Below are positions 43,624 to 52,679 of a stretch of 64,000 bases of DNA, piece after piece. Every line of letters starts with the position of its first letter. Position 1 is the first letter of the stretch. The notes under the pieces were generated by a model that made no database searches, was not told the DNA's origin, and was given only the letters and a program-made list of their open reading frames with translations. Position numbers and translations under genes: made by a program. Source of the DNA: Clostridium magnum DSM 2767 (GTDB lineage Bacteria > Bacillota > Clostridia > Clostridiales > Clostridiaceae); contig NZ_LWAE01000001.1 in the NCBI RefSeq assembly GCF_001623875.1, positions 744,001 to 808,000 of the forward strand, written 5' to 3'.

Positions 43624-44997
43624 ATGAAAAATTATTTGGAGAAACTGCTAAGTATTTTCAGCAGTGATAGAAAACAAAATAAACTTGTAATAATGGCTTT
43701 CTATATTCTATTTGTAGCAATATTGTGTGGAGGTTATTTAGTAGCATCGAAGCCGTATCTATCTTTTAATTTTTTCGTTAATCCAAAAGAACTTATAAGG
43801 GCCATGAAGGTTTTACCAGCACTTGCTTGTATAATAGCAGCATGTATATTTTTTATTCCAGATAAAATTGAAGGAGTTGCTCACTTATATTGGTTTTTAT
43901 TTACATTACTAAGTGCAATTCCAATTATAGTGGTTTATATATTTAGTGGTGTTGCTGATAATAAAAATGTAATAGTATATATATATACTATTGAAACATT
44001 ATGTATATTAGGCATGTATTTATTGTCAAAATTTAATATAAAATTTCCAAGTTTCAATCTTAGGAAGAGAGTATTTTGGATATTTATTCTTATATTTGTA
44101 GTTGGAGCATATGGTTATTTGTTTAAGACTTTAGGATTACCTAAGGATATTAAACTAGCTTTTACAGATGTGTATTCTGTGCGATTACACTATAGAGAAG
44201 TTGGTGGAAGATTTGTTGACTACTTTGTCCAATGGATGGGAAATGTAGTTAACCCATTTATCTTAACTTATTGTATATATAAGAAAAAGTATAAGTTAGC
44301 GCCTATACCTATAGTTTTAGAACTTATACTATATATGTTCACTGCATACAAAAGTTTATTCCTTACACTTATTTTAGCACCTTTTTTTGGTCTTATATTA
44401 GACAAAGGAATAAATAGGGGCTTTATACAGAAGGTTATAGTGGCATTTACAGGTTTAGCCCTTATAGATGGATTCATATCAATGGTAAGGCAGTTTTCTT
44501 TGGTTAATTCTGGAGTATTGAAATCAATACTTGAACATTATCCGAGTTATTACACTTTATATCTACCAACAGTTGTAAGAATGTTTGAATGGCCATCTTT
44601 AATCGCTTTAGAGTATTATGACTTCTTCTGGATGTATCCCAAAGTAAATCTGTCACATAGTATACTTGGTCGCTTTTTTAGTAATGTATATAAGATGGAG
44701 CCATCACTTTACTTAGGTGCACTGTATTATGGAAAACCAGAGATGAGATTAAATGTAACCTGGTATGGTGATGCTTACATGAATTTTGGTATTATAGGTA
44801 TGATAGTCTTTGCCTTAATGCTTTACTTTATATTATTTGTTGTAAAGTATGTAGAAAAGAAAAATGTATGTCTTGTGTCCTCGCTGCTTTTTGGTGGAAT
44901 AATGGCATTATTTAACGGACCACTATTAACAACTATGCTTACCAGTGGACTGGGAATAGGATTATTTTTAGCCTACTTACTACCTGAGGAGATATAA
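43624..44997 (+). CDS. Wzy-like oligosaccharide repeat-unit polymerase
   Basis: A 457-residue integral membrane protein with roughly 11-12 hydrophobic segments and a large polar loop at about residues 275-385 (the YYTLYLPTVVRMFEWPS and WYGDAYMNFG segments). Size and topology, plus its place between transferases and a flippase, fit an O-antigen polymerase-type Wzy. Such proteins are too variable for a motif-based call, so the assignment rests on topology and context. Confidence 0.65.
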   Translation: MKNYLEKLLSIFSSDRKQNKLVIMAFYILFVAILCGGYLVASKPYLSFNFFVNPKELIRAMKVLPALACIIAACIFFIPDKIEGVAHLYWFLFTLLSAIPIIVVYIFSGVADNKNVIVYIYTIETLCILGMYLLSKFNIKFPSFNLRKRVFWIFILIFVVGAYGYLFKTLGLPKDIKLAFTDVYSVRLHYREVGGRFVDYFVQWMGNVVNPFILTYCIYKKKYKLAPIPIVLELILYMFTAYKSLFLTLILAPFFGLILDKGINRGFIQKVIVAFTGLALIDGFISMVRQFSLVNSGVLKSILEHYPSYYTLYLPTVVRMFEWPSLIALEYYDFFWMYPKVNLSHSILGRFFSNVYKMEPSLYLGALYYGKPEMRLNVTWYGDAYMNFGIIGMIVFALMLYFILFVVKYVEKKNVCLVSSLLFGGIMALFNGPLLTTMLTSGLGIGLFLAYLLPEEI

Positions 44998-45010
44998 CAT
45001 ATTAAGTTTT

Positions 45011-45042
45011 GGGGATTAACTTATTAATAAGTTTCCCTTTTT
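45011..45042 (+). terminator. Hairpin with T run inside the operon
   Basis: GGGA and an AACTTATTAATAAGTT palindrome pair with TCCC, then TTTTTT. It may partly terminate transcription after the polymerase gene. Confidence 0.55.
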
Positions 45043-45072
45043 TACTATATAGGAAGTTTAGGAGTGAATATA

Positions 45073-46083
45073 ATGAAGAAGTATTACAAGGATATGGACA
45101 TAGCTAGAGGAATAGGAATTTTTTTAGTGGTATTAGGACATTCCTTTCCAGACGATAAGTTTAACAATAATCCTCTTTATGCATATATATATAAGTTTAT
45201 TTATTCTTTCCATATGCCTTTATTCTTTATAGTATCAGGATTTTTTGCTTATAAAATATATAATATATTAAATCTATCTCAATACAAAAAGTTTATAGAG
45301 GGCAAATTTAAAAGGCTAATGGTACCTTATTTGGCAATATCCTTAATTGCAATTCCCATTAAATTATATATGAACATATATGCAGCAAGACCTATAGACT
45401 TAAATGGATTGATTGTTGATGTATTGTTATATCCTGCAGGCAACGGTACAATATATCACACTGGCACGCCTATACAATACTTTTGGTTTATATATACACT
45501 ATTTTTTATTTTTGCAGTTATGCCACTATTAAATAAAATACCTATAAAAGTAGTATTAATTATAACTGCTATTTTAAACGTAATACCTTTAAATAAGATG
45601 CCATTATTTTACGCCTGGGGAGTAATTCATTATTTAATTTATATTTATCTGGGAATATACTTCAATAGAATTTATGAAGAATATGAAAAATTTAAATATA
45701 AGAAGCTTTTAGTAGTGATTACGCTTATAGCACTGGTACTAATTAACTTGAAAAGTGTATCAGCTCAGTTCTATTATATGTACAGCTTAACTACAGCGTT
45801 AATTGGAAGTGTGTTATTTATAAATATTTCCTATTTGATGGCTAATAATAAATTAGGTGAGATATTTAAATACATAGGAGATTACAGTTATGACATATAT
45901 CTATTTTCTTGGTTTTTTCAAACTGGAACTAGAGTAATACTCTTTCAGATGTTAAAACTAGACTATACATTTGTCACTATAATGATGCTTATTGCAGGAA
46001 TGCTACCGATTTTGTTATCTGATTTAGTTTTAAAGAAAGTACGGATACTGGATAAGGTTTTATTAGGAAATACAAGAATTTAG
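45073..46083 (+). CDS. Membrane acyltransferase (family 3)
   Basis: A 336-residue protein with about ten membrane segments. It starts with the family signature MDIARGIGIFLVVLGHSF, where the His is probably catalytic, followed by FSFHMPLFFIVSGFF-like residues. ATG 45073 follows AGGAG with 8 bases spacing; GTG 45064 overlaps that site. Such enzymes O-acetylate or otherwise acylate surface polysaccharides across the membrane. A second, different one is at 57862. Confidence 0.85.
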   Translation: MKKYYKDMDIARGIGIFLVVLGHSFPDDKFNNNPLYAYIYKFIYSFHMPLFFIVSGFFAYKIYNILNLSQYKKFIEGKFKRLMVPYLAISLIAIPIKLYMNIYAARPIDLNGLIVDVLLYPAGNGTIYHTGTPIQYFWFIYTLFFIFAVMPLLNKIPIKVVLIITAILNVIPLNKMPLFYAWGVIHYLIYIYLGIYFNRIYEEYEKFKYKKLLVVITLIALVLINLKSVSAQFYYMYSLTTALIGSVLFINISYLMANNKLGEIFKYIGDYSYDIYLFSWFFQTGTRVILFQMLKLDYTFVTIMMLIAGMLPILLSDLVLKKVRILDKVLLGNTRI

Positions 46084-46099
46084 AGTTTTGGAGGAAAAT

Positions 46100-47641
46100 A
46101 TGAGTAAAAAAACACTTGCAAAAGCAGCAGTAATAATAATGGTAGTATCTCTTATAAGTAAAGCAATTGGATTCTTTAGAGATATTTTAATTAGTAGTGC
46201 TTTTGGAGCAACTGGTACATCAGATGCGTATACAATATCTTTAACTATACCTAATATTTTATTTGGACTGTTTGGATTAGCTATAACCACTACATTTATT
46301 CCTATTTTAACTGAAACATACAGTCAATGTGGAAAAGAAAAAATGTTTGAATTCGCCAATTCCATAATGAATATTTTGATGATTGTATCTTTAGTACTTT
46401 GCTTTTTGGGTTGGATTTTTACACCAGAGGTTGTAAAAATTGCAGCATCTAAATTTACTGGTGAAAAGCATGATTTAACAGTATATTTAACCAAAATAAG
46501 CATGATAAATATACTATTTTTAAGTTTAAATAGTGGTTATACAGCAATACTTCAAGCCTTGGATGATTTTATTGCACCTGCTTTAGTTGGTATAGTTGCT
46601 AATGCACCAATTATAATATACATACTAATGGGCAACAAATACGGAATTGTAGGATTAACAATTGTAACGATGATAGGCTACGGATGTCAAATATTGATTC
46701 AAATGCCTTGGTTAAAGAAGAATGGTTATAAATATAGCTTTAAAATAAATTTTAAAGATGAAAGAATAAAAAAAATGCTTATACTGATAGCTCCAGTTAT
46801 AATTGGTACAGGAGTTAATCAAATTAATGAGGTAATTCAAAAAAGTTTGGCATCAGGTTTACCAGATGGAAGTATATATGCATTAGATCTATCCAATAAA
46901 CTAAATCAACTGATTTACTTTACCTTTGCATCAGCTATAGTTACAGTAATTTATCCTTCCCTAACACGGGCGGGAAAATCTGATGGATATGAAAATTTCA
47001 AAATGCATATTACCAATGCAGTAAATAATATTAATTTGGTTACTGTACCAGCTTGTGTTGGATTATTAGTTTTAAGAGTACCTATAATAAGTGTAATGTT
47101 TATGCGTGGAGCTTTTAATGAAAGAGGAGTTAGAATGACTTCTTTTGCACTTTTATATTTAGTATCTGGTTTAATATTTTGGGGTATAAGAGATGTATTT
47201 AATAGGGCCTTTTATGCTATACAAGATACCAAAACTCCTATGATAAATGGAGCCATAGGCGTGGTAGTAAGTGCCATAGCTAGTGTGTTTTTAGTAAAGG
47301 CTATGGGCATTGGTGGACTTACTTTGGCAACAACTATATCTGCATTTGTAAGTTGTGTGCTATTAATAATTGATTTGAAGAAAAAAGTTGGTAGCGTAAA
47401 TGGAATGGAAATGTTTATAACTAGTTCTAAGATAGTTACCGCATCAGGTGTTATGGGAGTAGTTATATATTTTATGAATCATTATTTAAAAGTGTTTTTA
47501 GTTGGTACTAAAGGACAATTGATTATAATTATTTTATGTGTAGCTGTGGGAGTAGTGGTATATGTAACTATGCTTTTAGCTCTAAGAGTAAAAGAACTTA
47601 TGATCATATTTAATTTGATAAAGTCAAAAGTCAAAGGCTAA
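46100..47641 (+). CDS. murJ: MurJ/MviN-type lipid-linked sugar flippase
   Basis: A 513-residue protein with about 14 membrane segments. It begins AAVIIMVVSLISKAIGFFRD and has A-F-G-A-T-G-T-S-D-A-Y and GIRDVFNRAFYAIQDTKTPM, which are MviN family hallmarks. The location in a polymer operon suggests export of lipid-linked repeat units, as proposed for the MviN gene in the C. difficile PSII locus, rather than (only) lipid II. ATG 46100 is preferred (GGAGG upstream). A paralogue lies at 56280. Confidence 0.85.
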   Translation: MSKKTLAKAAVIIMVVSLISKAIGFFRDILISSAFGATGTSDAYTISLTIPNILFGLFGLAITTTFIPILTETYSQCGKEKMFEFANSIMNILMIVSLVLCFLGWIFTPEVVKIAASKFTGEKHDLTVYLTKISMINILFLSLNSGYTAILQALDDFIAPALVGIVANAPIIIYILMGNKYGIVGLTIVTMIGYGCQILIQMPWLKKNGYKYSFKINFKDERIKKMLILIAPVIIGTGVNQINEVIQKSLASGLPDGSIYALDLSNKLNQLIYFTFASAIVTVIYPSLTRAGKSDGYENFKMHITNAVNNINLVTVPACVGLLVLRVPIISVMFMRGAFNERGVRMTSFALLYLVSGLIFWGIRDVFNRAFYAIQDTKTPMINGAIGVVVSAIASVFLVKAMGIGGLTLATTISAFVSCVLLIIDLKKKVGSVNGMEMFITSSKIVTASGVMGVVIYFMNHYLKVFLVGTKGQLIIIILCVAVGVVVYVTMLLALRVKELMIIFNLIKSKVKG

Positions 47642-47669
47642 ATATTTTGTAGGAGAAAGGAATTTTTTC

Positions 47670-48872
47670 ATGAAAAAGTATTATAAAGTCATAGCCATAA
47701 CATTATTAATGGTAATGTTTTTAATAAGCTTTTCAGGGTGTTCGAATTTACAGGGCAAAAATAATGATGAGATAGTAGTTTGGTGCAATCTATCCAATTA
47801 TGAAGTATTACAAGTAGATGCTGTGGCACAAAAGTGGGCGAAAGAAAATGGAAGGAAAGTCAGAGTTTTATCTGATAAAGGAGACAATAGAGCATTTATA
47901 GCTGCTTCAAAAGAAAATATGCAGCCAGATATACAATTTGGGGTTTCTCATGATAAAATGGATAAACTAAATAGTGAAAAACTATTGGCTGAACTTCCTG
48001 AGGGATTTCTAGATGAAAGTAAATACATTCCATCTGCTTTAAAAACAGTATCCTTTAATAATAAGTTATATGGTGCGCCTATATCTATAGAAACTTATGC
48101 ACTATATTATAATAAGGATAAGGTAAAAACTCCTCCAGAAACACTGGAAGAACTGATTGATCAAAGCCAGAAGTTAGGATTTAAATATGATATAAATAAT
48201 TTTTATTTAAGTTTTCCTTTTGTACAGGTTAATGGAGGATACATATTTAACAATGTCAATGGAAAGTATGATGTCCATGATATAGGATTAAACAATGAAG
48301 GCGCCATTAAAGGCTATGCTATGATTCAGGATATGGTTCAAAAATATAAATTAATGCCAGCAAATATCGAAGGTATTAAAGCAAGAAATGATTTTAAAGA
48401 TGGTAAAATAGCTTTTTACTTTAGTGCATCTTCAGATATAAGTGATATTGATACATCAGATATTAATTATGCTGTAACTAAGCTTCCTACTTATAATGGT
48501 AAACAAATGAGTACTTTTGTTTCCTGTAGAGATGCATTTGTAACAAGTAAATCTAAAGACAAAAAAGAAGTTTGGGATTTATTTAAGTATTTATTGGAAG
48601 AAACTCCAAAAGGTCTATTTAAAACAGTAGGTAGATTACCTGCTTTAAATCTCGATAATACCATACCAGAAGTAAAAAATAACGACAAAGAAAAAATGTT
48701 TGTTAAACAAGCTGAGTATGGTGATTTAATACCTAACGTGGCAGAAATACAGGCATTACAAAGTAGTAATAAGATATATATGCTTCTTACAGCAGGAAAA
48801 ATATCACCAAAAGAATGTGGTGATAAAATAGAAAACGAAATAAGAGAGTTTATAAGAAAAGAAAAACAGTGA
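47670..48872 (+). CDS. Extracellular solute-binding lipoprotein (orphan)
   Basis: A 400-residue family 1 solute-binding protein. A lipoprotein signal peptide (residues 1-24) ends with S-F-S-G-C, so Cys24 should be lipidated. The body has VVWCNLSNYEVLQVDAVAQ, ALYYNKDKVKTPPETLEEL and AIKGYAMIQDMV, typical of maltose-type binding proteins. No ABC permease or ATPase gene lies anywhere near; it sits at the end of a polymer operon. It may therefore bind a polymer rather than import. Its TGA stop is part of a mobile-element target. Confidence 0.82.
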   Translation: MKKYYKVIAITLLMVMFLISFSGCSNLQGKNNDEIVVWCNLSNYEVLQVDAVAQKWAKENGRKVRVLSDKGDNRAFIAASKENMQPDIQFGVSHDKMDKLNSEKLLAELPEGFLDESKYIPSALKTVSFNNKLYGAPISIETYALYYNKDKVKTPPETLEELIDQSQKLGFKYDINNFYLSFPFVQVNGGYIFNNVNGKYDVHDIGLNNEGAIKGYAMIQDMVQKYKLMPANIEGIKARNDFKDGKIAFYFSASSDISDIDTSDINYAVTKLPTYNGKQMSTFVSCRDAFVTSKSKDKKEVWDLFKYLLEETPKGLFKTVGRLPALNLDNTIPEVKNNDKEKMFVKQAEYGDLIPNVAEIQALQSSNKIYMLLTAGKISPKECGDKIENEIREFIRKEKQ

Positions 48873-49054
48873 AGTGGAAACTTGAATCAGATGGGGTTTA
48901 AAACCCCACCTGATTCTTAGTTGAACGAATCAAGGGACGTACCCGCTCGCAACGTACTATTTGAGAAAAGCAGAGAGCCCAAATCTCTGATTTGGTGCGA
49001 ATCGCTTTCACAACGTGCGTAGGGAGTATTAGAGCGGGTAGTCATCGGATAAAT
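48873..49054 (+). ncRNA. HEARO-like structured mobile RNA element, copy C (expanded)
   Basis: It begins after GTGA (48869-48872), whose TGA is the stop of the upstream lipoprotein gene. Helix 1 is GAATCAG...CTGATTC with GGGGTTT/AAACCCC nearer the loop. Helix 2 is a perfect 8-pair ACCCGCTC (48941-48948) with GAGCGGGT (49032-49039). The inner hairpin is replaced by a larger insert (about 48949-49020) with CGCAACG/CGTGCG pairs and a CAGAGA/TCTCTG stem-loop. It ends in GTCATCGGATAAAT. At 182 bases it is the longest of the five copies and may be nearest to a full-length form. Confidence 0.72.
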
Positions 49055-49077
49055 AATCTAAGCAAGAAAAACAAAGG

Positions 49078-49106
49078 ATGACAAAAAAATTTGGTTATAT
49101 TATAAT
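49078..49106 (+). promoter_or_regulatory. Sigma-A promoter of the aminouronate operon
   Basis: ATGACA (49078-49083, five of six consensus bases) and TATAAT (49101-49106) are 17 bases apart. It would give a leader of about 170 bases before the dehydrogenase gene. Confidence 0.6.
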
Positions 49107-49187
49107 AAAAAACGTAAGATTGCGTAAAGCTAGTAGATATAACAAATAATATTTTTATATGAATTTATAAGAAATAATTATATATAA

Positions 49188-49269
49188 CAATTAGTAATTG
49201 TTACGCCTATAAAGAATAAAGGAGACGTAATAATTAATAACTATTACGCACTTATAAGGAATACAGGAG
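49188..49269 (+). promoter_or_regulatory. Tandem imperfect leader repeat, each with a hairpin and ribosome-site-like end
   Basis: Unit 1 (49188-49224) and unit 2 (49225-49269) each begin with a palindrome (CAATTAGTAATTG; GTAATA...TATTAC), continue with TTACGC-x-(C)TATAA-x-GAATA and end in AGGAG. Only the second AGGAG is next to the start codon. The duplication may be a translational or transcriptional control site. Confidence 0.45.
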
Positions 49270-49280
49270 GATTAACAAAT

Positions 49281-50597
49281 ATGTCAGAATTAAAAGAAGA
49301 TTTAATATTAAAGCTAAAAAATAAAACAGCTAAACTTGGTGTAGTTGGATTAGGTTATGTAGGACTTCCACTTGCAGTTGAAAAAGCTAAAGCAGGATAT
49401 GATGTTATAGGATTTGATGTTCAAGATGAAAAGGTAAAAATGGTAAATGAAGGACATAACTATATAGGTGACGTAGTAGATGAAGATTTAAAAGAGCTAG
49501 TTAAAGTAGGAAAACTAAGAGCAACTACAGATTTTAGCTTTGTAAATGATGTAGATACGGTATGTATATGTGTTCCTACACCACTTGATTTATATAAACA
49601 ACCAGATATATCTTATGTTGTAAACTCTACTAAAAGTGTTGCAAAGTACTTACACAGAGGAATGCTTGTAGTACTTGAAAGTACTACTTATCCAGGAACG
49701 ACTGAAGAAGTGTTAAGACCAATACTTGAAGAAAGCGGATTAAAATGTGGTGTAGATTTCTTCTTAGCATTCTCACCAGAAAGAGTTGACCCAGGTAATA
49801 AAGAATTTAAGACTAAAAATACTCCTAAGGTAGTAGGGGGATGTACACCTGAGTGTACTGAAGTTGCAGCCACTCTTTATAGAAATGTTCTTGAGGGAGA
49901 AATATATACAGTATCATCACCAGCAGTAGCAGAAATGGAAAAGATACTGGAAAATACTTTTAGAAATATTAACATAGGTTTAGCTAATGAAATGGCTATA
50001 CTATGTAAAAGAATGGGCATAGACGTTTGGGAAGTAATAGATGCAGCTAAGACAAAGCCTTATGGATTTATGGCATTTTACCCAGGTCCAGGACTTGGTG
50101 GACACTGCATACCTCTAGATCCATTTTATTTAGCATGGAAAGCAAGAGAATATGATTATCATACAAGACTTATAGAGATTTCCGGAGAAATAAATGATGT
50201 GATGCCTGAATTTGTAGTAGACAATGCTATGAAACTTTTAAATGGGCATAAAAAAGCAATGAATGGCGCTAAAGTACTTCTTTTAGGAGTTGCTTATAAG
50301 AAGGATATAGATGATCCAAGAGAATCACCTACTTTAAAAGTAATGGAGCATTTAGAGAAGAATGGCGCAGAACTAATAATTAATGATCCATATATACCAG
50401 AGTTCAAACATGCTGGTAAAAAGTATTACACAGTAGACTGGAAAGAAGTAATAGATGATTCTGATATAGTTATTATCACTACAGATCACAGCAACTATGA
50501 TTATGAAGAAATCGTGTCTAGGGCTAAGATTGTATATGATACAAGAAATGCTACAAAAGATGTGAAGAACAATAGAGAAAAAATTCATAAGCTATAA
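49281..50597 (+). CDS. UDP-N-acetylglucosamine 6-dehydrogenase (WbpA-like)
   Basis: A 438-residue nucleotide-sugar dehydrogenase. It has LGVVGLGYVGLPLAVEKAKAG (NAD), VLESTTYPGTTEE, the catalytic Cys in P-G-L-G-G-H-C-I-P-L-D-P near residue 274-285 and VLLLGVAYKKDIDDPRESP. The segment PFYLAWKAREYD is typical of WbpA-type enzymes oxidising UDP-GlcNAc to the uronic acid. The next genes are WbpB-, WbpD- and WbpI-like. A WecC-type UDP-ManNAc dehydrogenase is the alternative. AGGAGG precedes the ATG. Confidence 0.85.
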   Translation: MSELKEDLILKLKNKTAKLGVVGLGYVGLPLAVEKAKAGYDVIGFDVQDEKVKMVNEGHNYIGDVVDEDLKELVKVGKLRATTDFSFVNDVDTVCICVPTPLDLYKQPDISYVVNSTKSVAKYLHRGMLVVLESTTYPGTTEEVLRPILEESGLKCGVDFFLAFSPERVDPGNKEFKTKNTPKVVGGCTPECTEVAATLYRNVLEGEIYTVSSPAVAEMEKILENTFRNINIGLANEMAILCKRMGIDVWEVIDAAKTKPYGFMAFYPGPGLGGHCIPLDPFYLAWKAREYDYHTRLIEISGEINDVMPEFVVDNAMKLLNGHKKAMNGAKVLLLGVAYKKDIDDPRESPTLKVMEHLEKNGAELIINDPYIPEFKHAGKKYYTVDWKEVIDDSDIVIITTDHSNYDYEEIVSRAKIVYDTRNATKDVKNNREKIHKL

Positions 50598-50605
50598 AAA
50601 TAAGA

Positions 50606-50630
50606 AGATAAGCCTTTTAGGCTTATCTTA
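50606..50630 (+). terminator. Intercistronic hairpin
   Basis: A perfect 9-base stem AGATAAGCC (50606-50614) and GGCTTATCT (50620-50628) with a 5-base loop but no T run; possible partial terminator or processing site. Confidence 0.5.
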
Positions 50631-50654
50631 TCACTAAATTTAAGGGGTGTTTTT

Positions 50655-51761
50655 ATGAATAAGTTAAAGTTTGCCATTGTGGGATGCGGAAGAATATCCT
50701 ATAAGCACGTAGAAGCATTAATTGCTAATAAAAAAGATGCTGTTTTAGTTGCTACTTGTGACATAATTGTAGAAAATGCAGAAGCTAAGAAGCAAGAATA
50801 TATTGCTAAATTAGGAGAAGAAGCAACTGTTGCAGTATATACAGACTACAAGGACATGCTTAAAAAAGAAGACATAGATGTAATAGCATTAGCTACTGAA
50901 AGTGGATATCATCCAGAAATAGCTATATATTGCATGAATAAAAAGAAGCATATTATAGTTGAGAAACCAATGGCTCTATCTATAGAAGATGCTGATAAAA
51001 TGATAAAATGTGCAAAAGATAATAATGTGAAACTATGCATAAGCCATCAAAATAGATTTAATAAGCCAATCCAACAATTAAGAAGTGCTGTTGAAGAAAA
51101 TAGATTTGGAAGACTTATAAATGGTACGGCTAGAATACTATGGAACAGAAATATGGGATATTATGAGCAAGCACCATGGAGGGGAACATGGAAACTTGAT
51201 GGTGGTACTCTAATGAACCAATGTATACATAATATAGATTTACTTCAATGGATGATGGGTGGAGAGATAGATACAGTATATGCTCAATGTGATACATTCA
51301 TAAGAGACATTGAAGCAGAAGACTTTGGAGCTATAATTATACGTTTTAAGAATGGTGCTATTGGAATAGTAGAGGGAACAGCTTGTGTATATCCTAAAAA
51401 TTTAGAAGAAACTCTAAGCATATTTGGAGCGCAAGGAACAGTATGCATTGGCGGATTAGCTGTAAATAAAATAGAAACATGGAAATTTGCAGATAATAAA
51501 GATGATGAAGCAGAGATATTAAAATCTCAAGAGGGAGATCCAGATAGTGTTTATGGATTTGGACACACGCCTTTATTTGAGGATATGATTGATGCTATAA
51601 AAAATGATAGGGAACCTTTAATAAACGGAGAAGAAGGTAAGAAAGGTATGTCTATTATTCTTGCAGCATATAAGTCAAGACTTACTGGAATGCCTGTAAA
51701 ATTCCCTATGGAGAGTTTTTCAACTATGGAAATGGTAGGGGTAGAAAAGTTAGATAAATAG
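50655..51761 (+). CDS. Gfo/Idh/MocA oxidoreductase (WbpB/WlbA-like)
   Basis: A 368-residue dehydrogenase with LKFAIVGCGRISYKHVEAL (NAD) and the family signature I-V-E-K-P-M-A-L-S near residue 100. The C-terminal half has WRGTWKLDGGTLMNQCIHNI, with the His expected in catalysis. WbpB/WlbA enzymes oxidise C3 of UDP-GlcNAc-uronic acid to allow amination. Position between the 6-dehydrogenase and a WbpD-like acetyltransferase supports that. The aminotransferase for the next step is not in this operon. Confidence 0.82.
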   Translation: MNKLKFAIVGCGRISYKHVEALIANKKDAVLVATCDIIVENAEAKKQEYIAKLGEEATVAVYTDYKDMLKKEDIDVIALATESGYHPEIAIYCMNKKKHIIVEKPMALSIEDADKMIKCAKDNNVKLCISHQNRFNKPIQQLRSAVEENRFGRLINGTARILWNRNMGYYEQAPWRGTWKLDGGTLMNQCIHNIDLLQWMMGGEIDTVYAQCDTFIRDIEAEDFGAIIIRFKNGAIGIVEGTACVYPKNLEETLSIFGAQGTVCIGGLAVNKIETWKFADNKDDEAEILKSQEGDPDSVYGFGHTPLFEDMIDAIKNDREPLINGEEGKKGMSIILAAYKSRLTGMPVKFPMESFSTMEMVGVEKLDK

Positions 51762-51782
51762 TTATTGATGGGAGAAATTAAT

Positions 51783-52529
51783 ATGGTTGACTGTTATATA
51801 TGTGAAAATGCTAAAATAGGCAGTAATGTTACTATAGGTAAGTTTGTAGTTATTGAGGATGAGGTAGTTATAGGTGATAACTGTCTTATAGGACATAATG
51901 TAGTTATACGTAAGGGAACTAAAATAGGCGATAACGTTAGAATAGATGATAATTCTGTCCTAGGAAAACAACCAATGAGATCCGTAAATAGTATATTTAA
52001 GGATGAAAAAGAATTTCCACCAGCAATTATATCTGAAGGCTGCTTAATTGGGGCTGGGGTTATAATTTATTGTGGTTGCGAAATTGGAGAAAAGACACTA
52101 GTTGCAGATTTAGCTACTATAAGAGAAAATGTTACAATTGGAAGCAAAACTATTATAGGAAGAGGAGCCGCAATAGAGAATTTCTGTAAGGTTGGTTCTA
52201 ACTGTAAAGTAGAAACAAATGTATATTTAACAGCTTATTCAGAAGTAGAGGATAATGTGTTTATAGCTCCAGGAGTTGTGACATCTAATGATAATTTTGC
52301 TGCACGGTCAAAAGAAAGATATAATCACTTTAAGGGTATTACTGTTAAAAAAGGTGGAAGAATAGGAGCTCAAGCTACAATATTACCAGGAAAGGTAATA
52401 AATGAAGATGGATTTGTAGCAGCAGGAAGTGTAGTAACAAAAGATGTGGAACCTGAAACAATAGTCGCTGGAACTCCTGCAAAAAAATTAAGAGCAGTTC
52501 CAGAAGATCAGTTGCTTAGAAATCAATGA
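51783..52529 (+). CDS. WbpD/WlbB-like UDP-sugar N-acetyltransferase
   Basis: A 248-residue left-handed beta-helix enzyme with many hexapeptide repeats (IGSNVTIGKFVVIEDEVVIG) and a loop with V-T-S-N-D-N-F-A-A-R. WbpD/WlbB relatives acetylate the 3-amino group of UDP-2-acetamido-3-amino uronic acid. ATG 51783 is chosen because GGGAG lies 8 bases upstream; the TTG/ATG at 51765/51768 precede that site. Its TGA stop is part of the ATGA target of element copy D. Confidence 0.82.
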   Translation: MVDCYICENAKIGSNVTIGKFVVIEDEVVIGDNCLIGHNVVIRKGTKIGDNVRIDDNSVLGKQPMRSVNSIFKDEKEFPPAIISEGCLIGAGVIIYCGCEIGEKTLVADLATIRENVTIGSKTIIGRGAAIENFCKVGSNCKVETNVYLTAYSEVEDNVFIAPGVVTSNDNFAARSKERYNHFKGITVKKGGRIGAQATILPGKVINEDGFVAAGSVVTKDVEPETIVAGTPAKKLRAVPEDQLLRNQ

Positions 52530-52645
52530 AGTGGAAACTTGAATTAGATGGAGTGGCAACGACATCTAATTCTTAGTTGAACGAATCCAGGGACGTACCC
52601 GCTCTTTACTCGATTTTTGGGAAGAGGGAGTATTAGAGCGGGTAG
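52530..52645 (+). ncRNA. HEARO-like structured mobile RNA element, copy D (covariant, 3' end lacking)
   Basis: It starts after ATGA (52526-52529), where TGA is the stop of the upstream acetyltransferase gene. Helix 1 is GAATTAGATG (52541-52550) with CATCTAATTC (52563-52572): the C-G pair of the other copies is T-A here, a clean compensatory change. Helix 2 is perfect (ACCCGCTC 52597-52604 with GAGCGGGT 52636-52643). The TCATCGGAT end present in copies A, B, C and E is missing. Confidence 0.7.
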
Positions 52646-52679
52646 AAGTTGATTTTAATAAGCATTGAGGAGGAAATAA

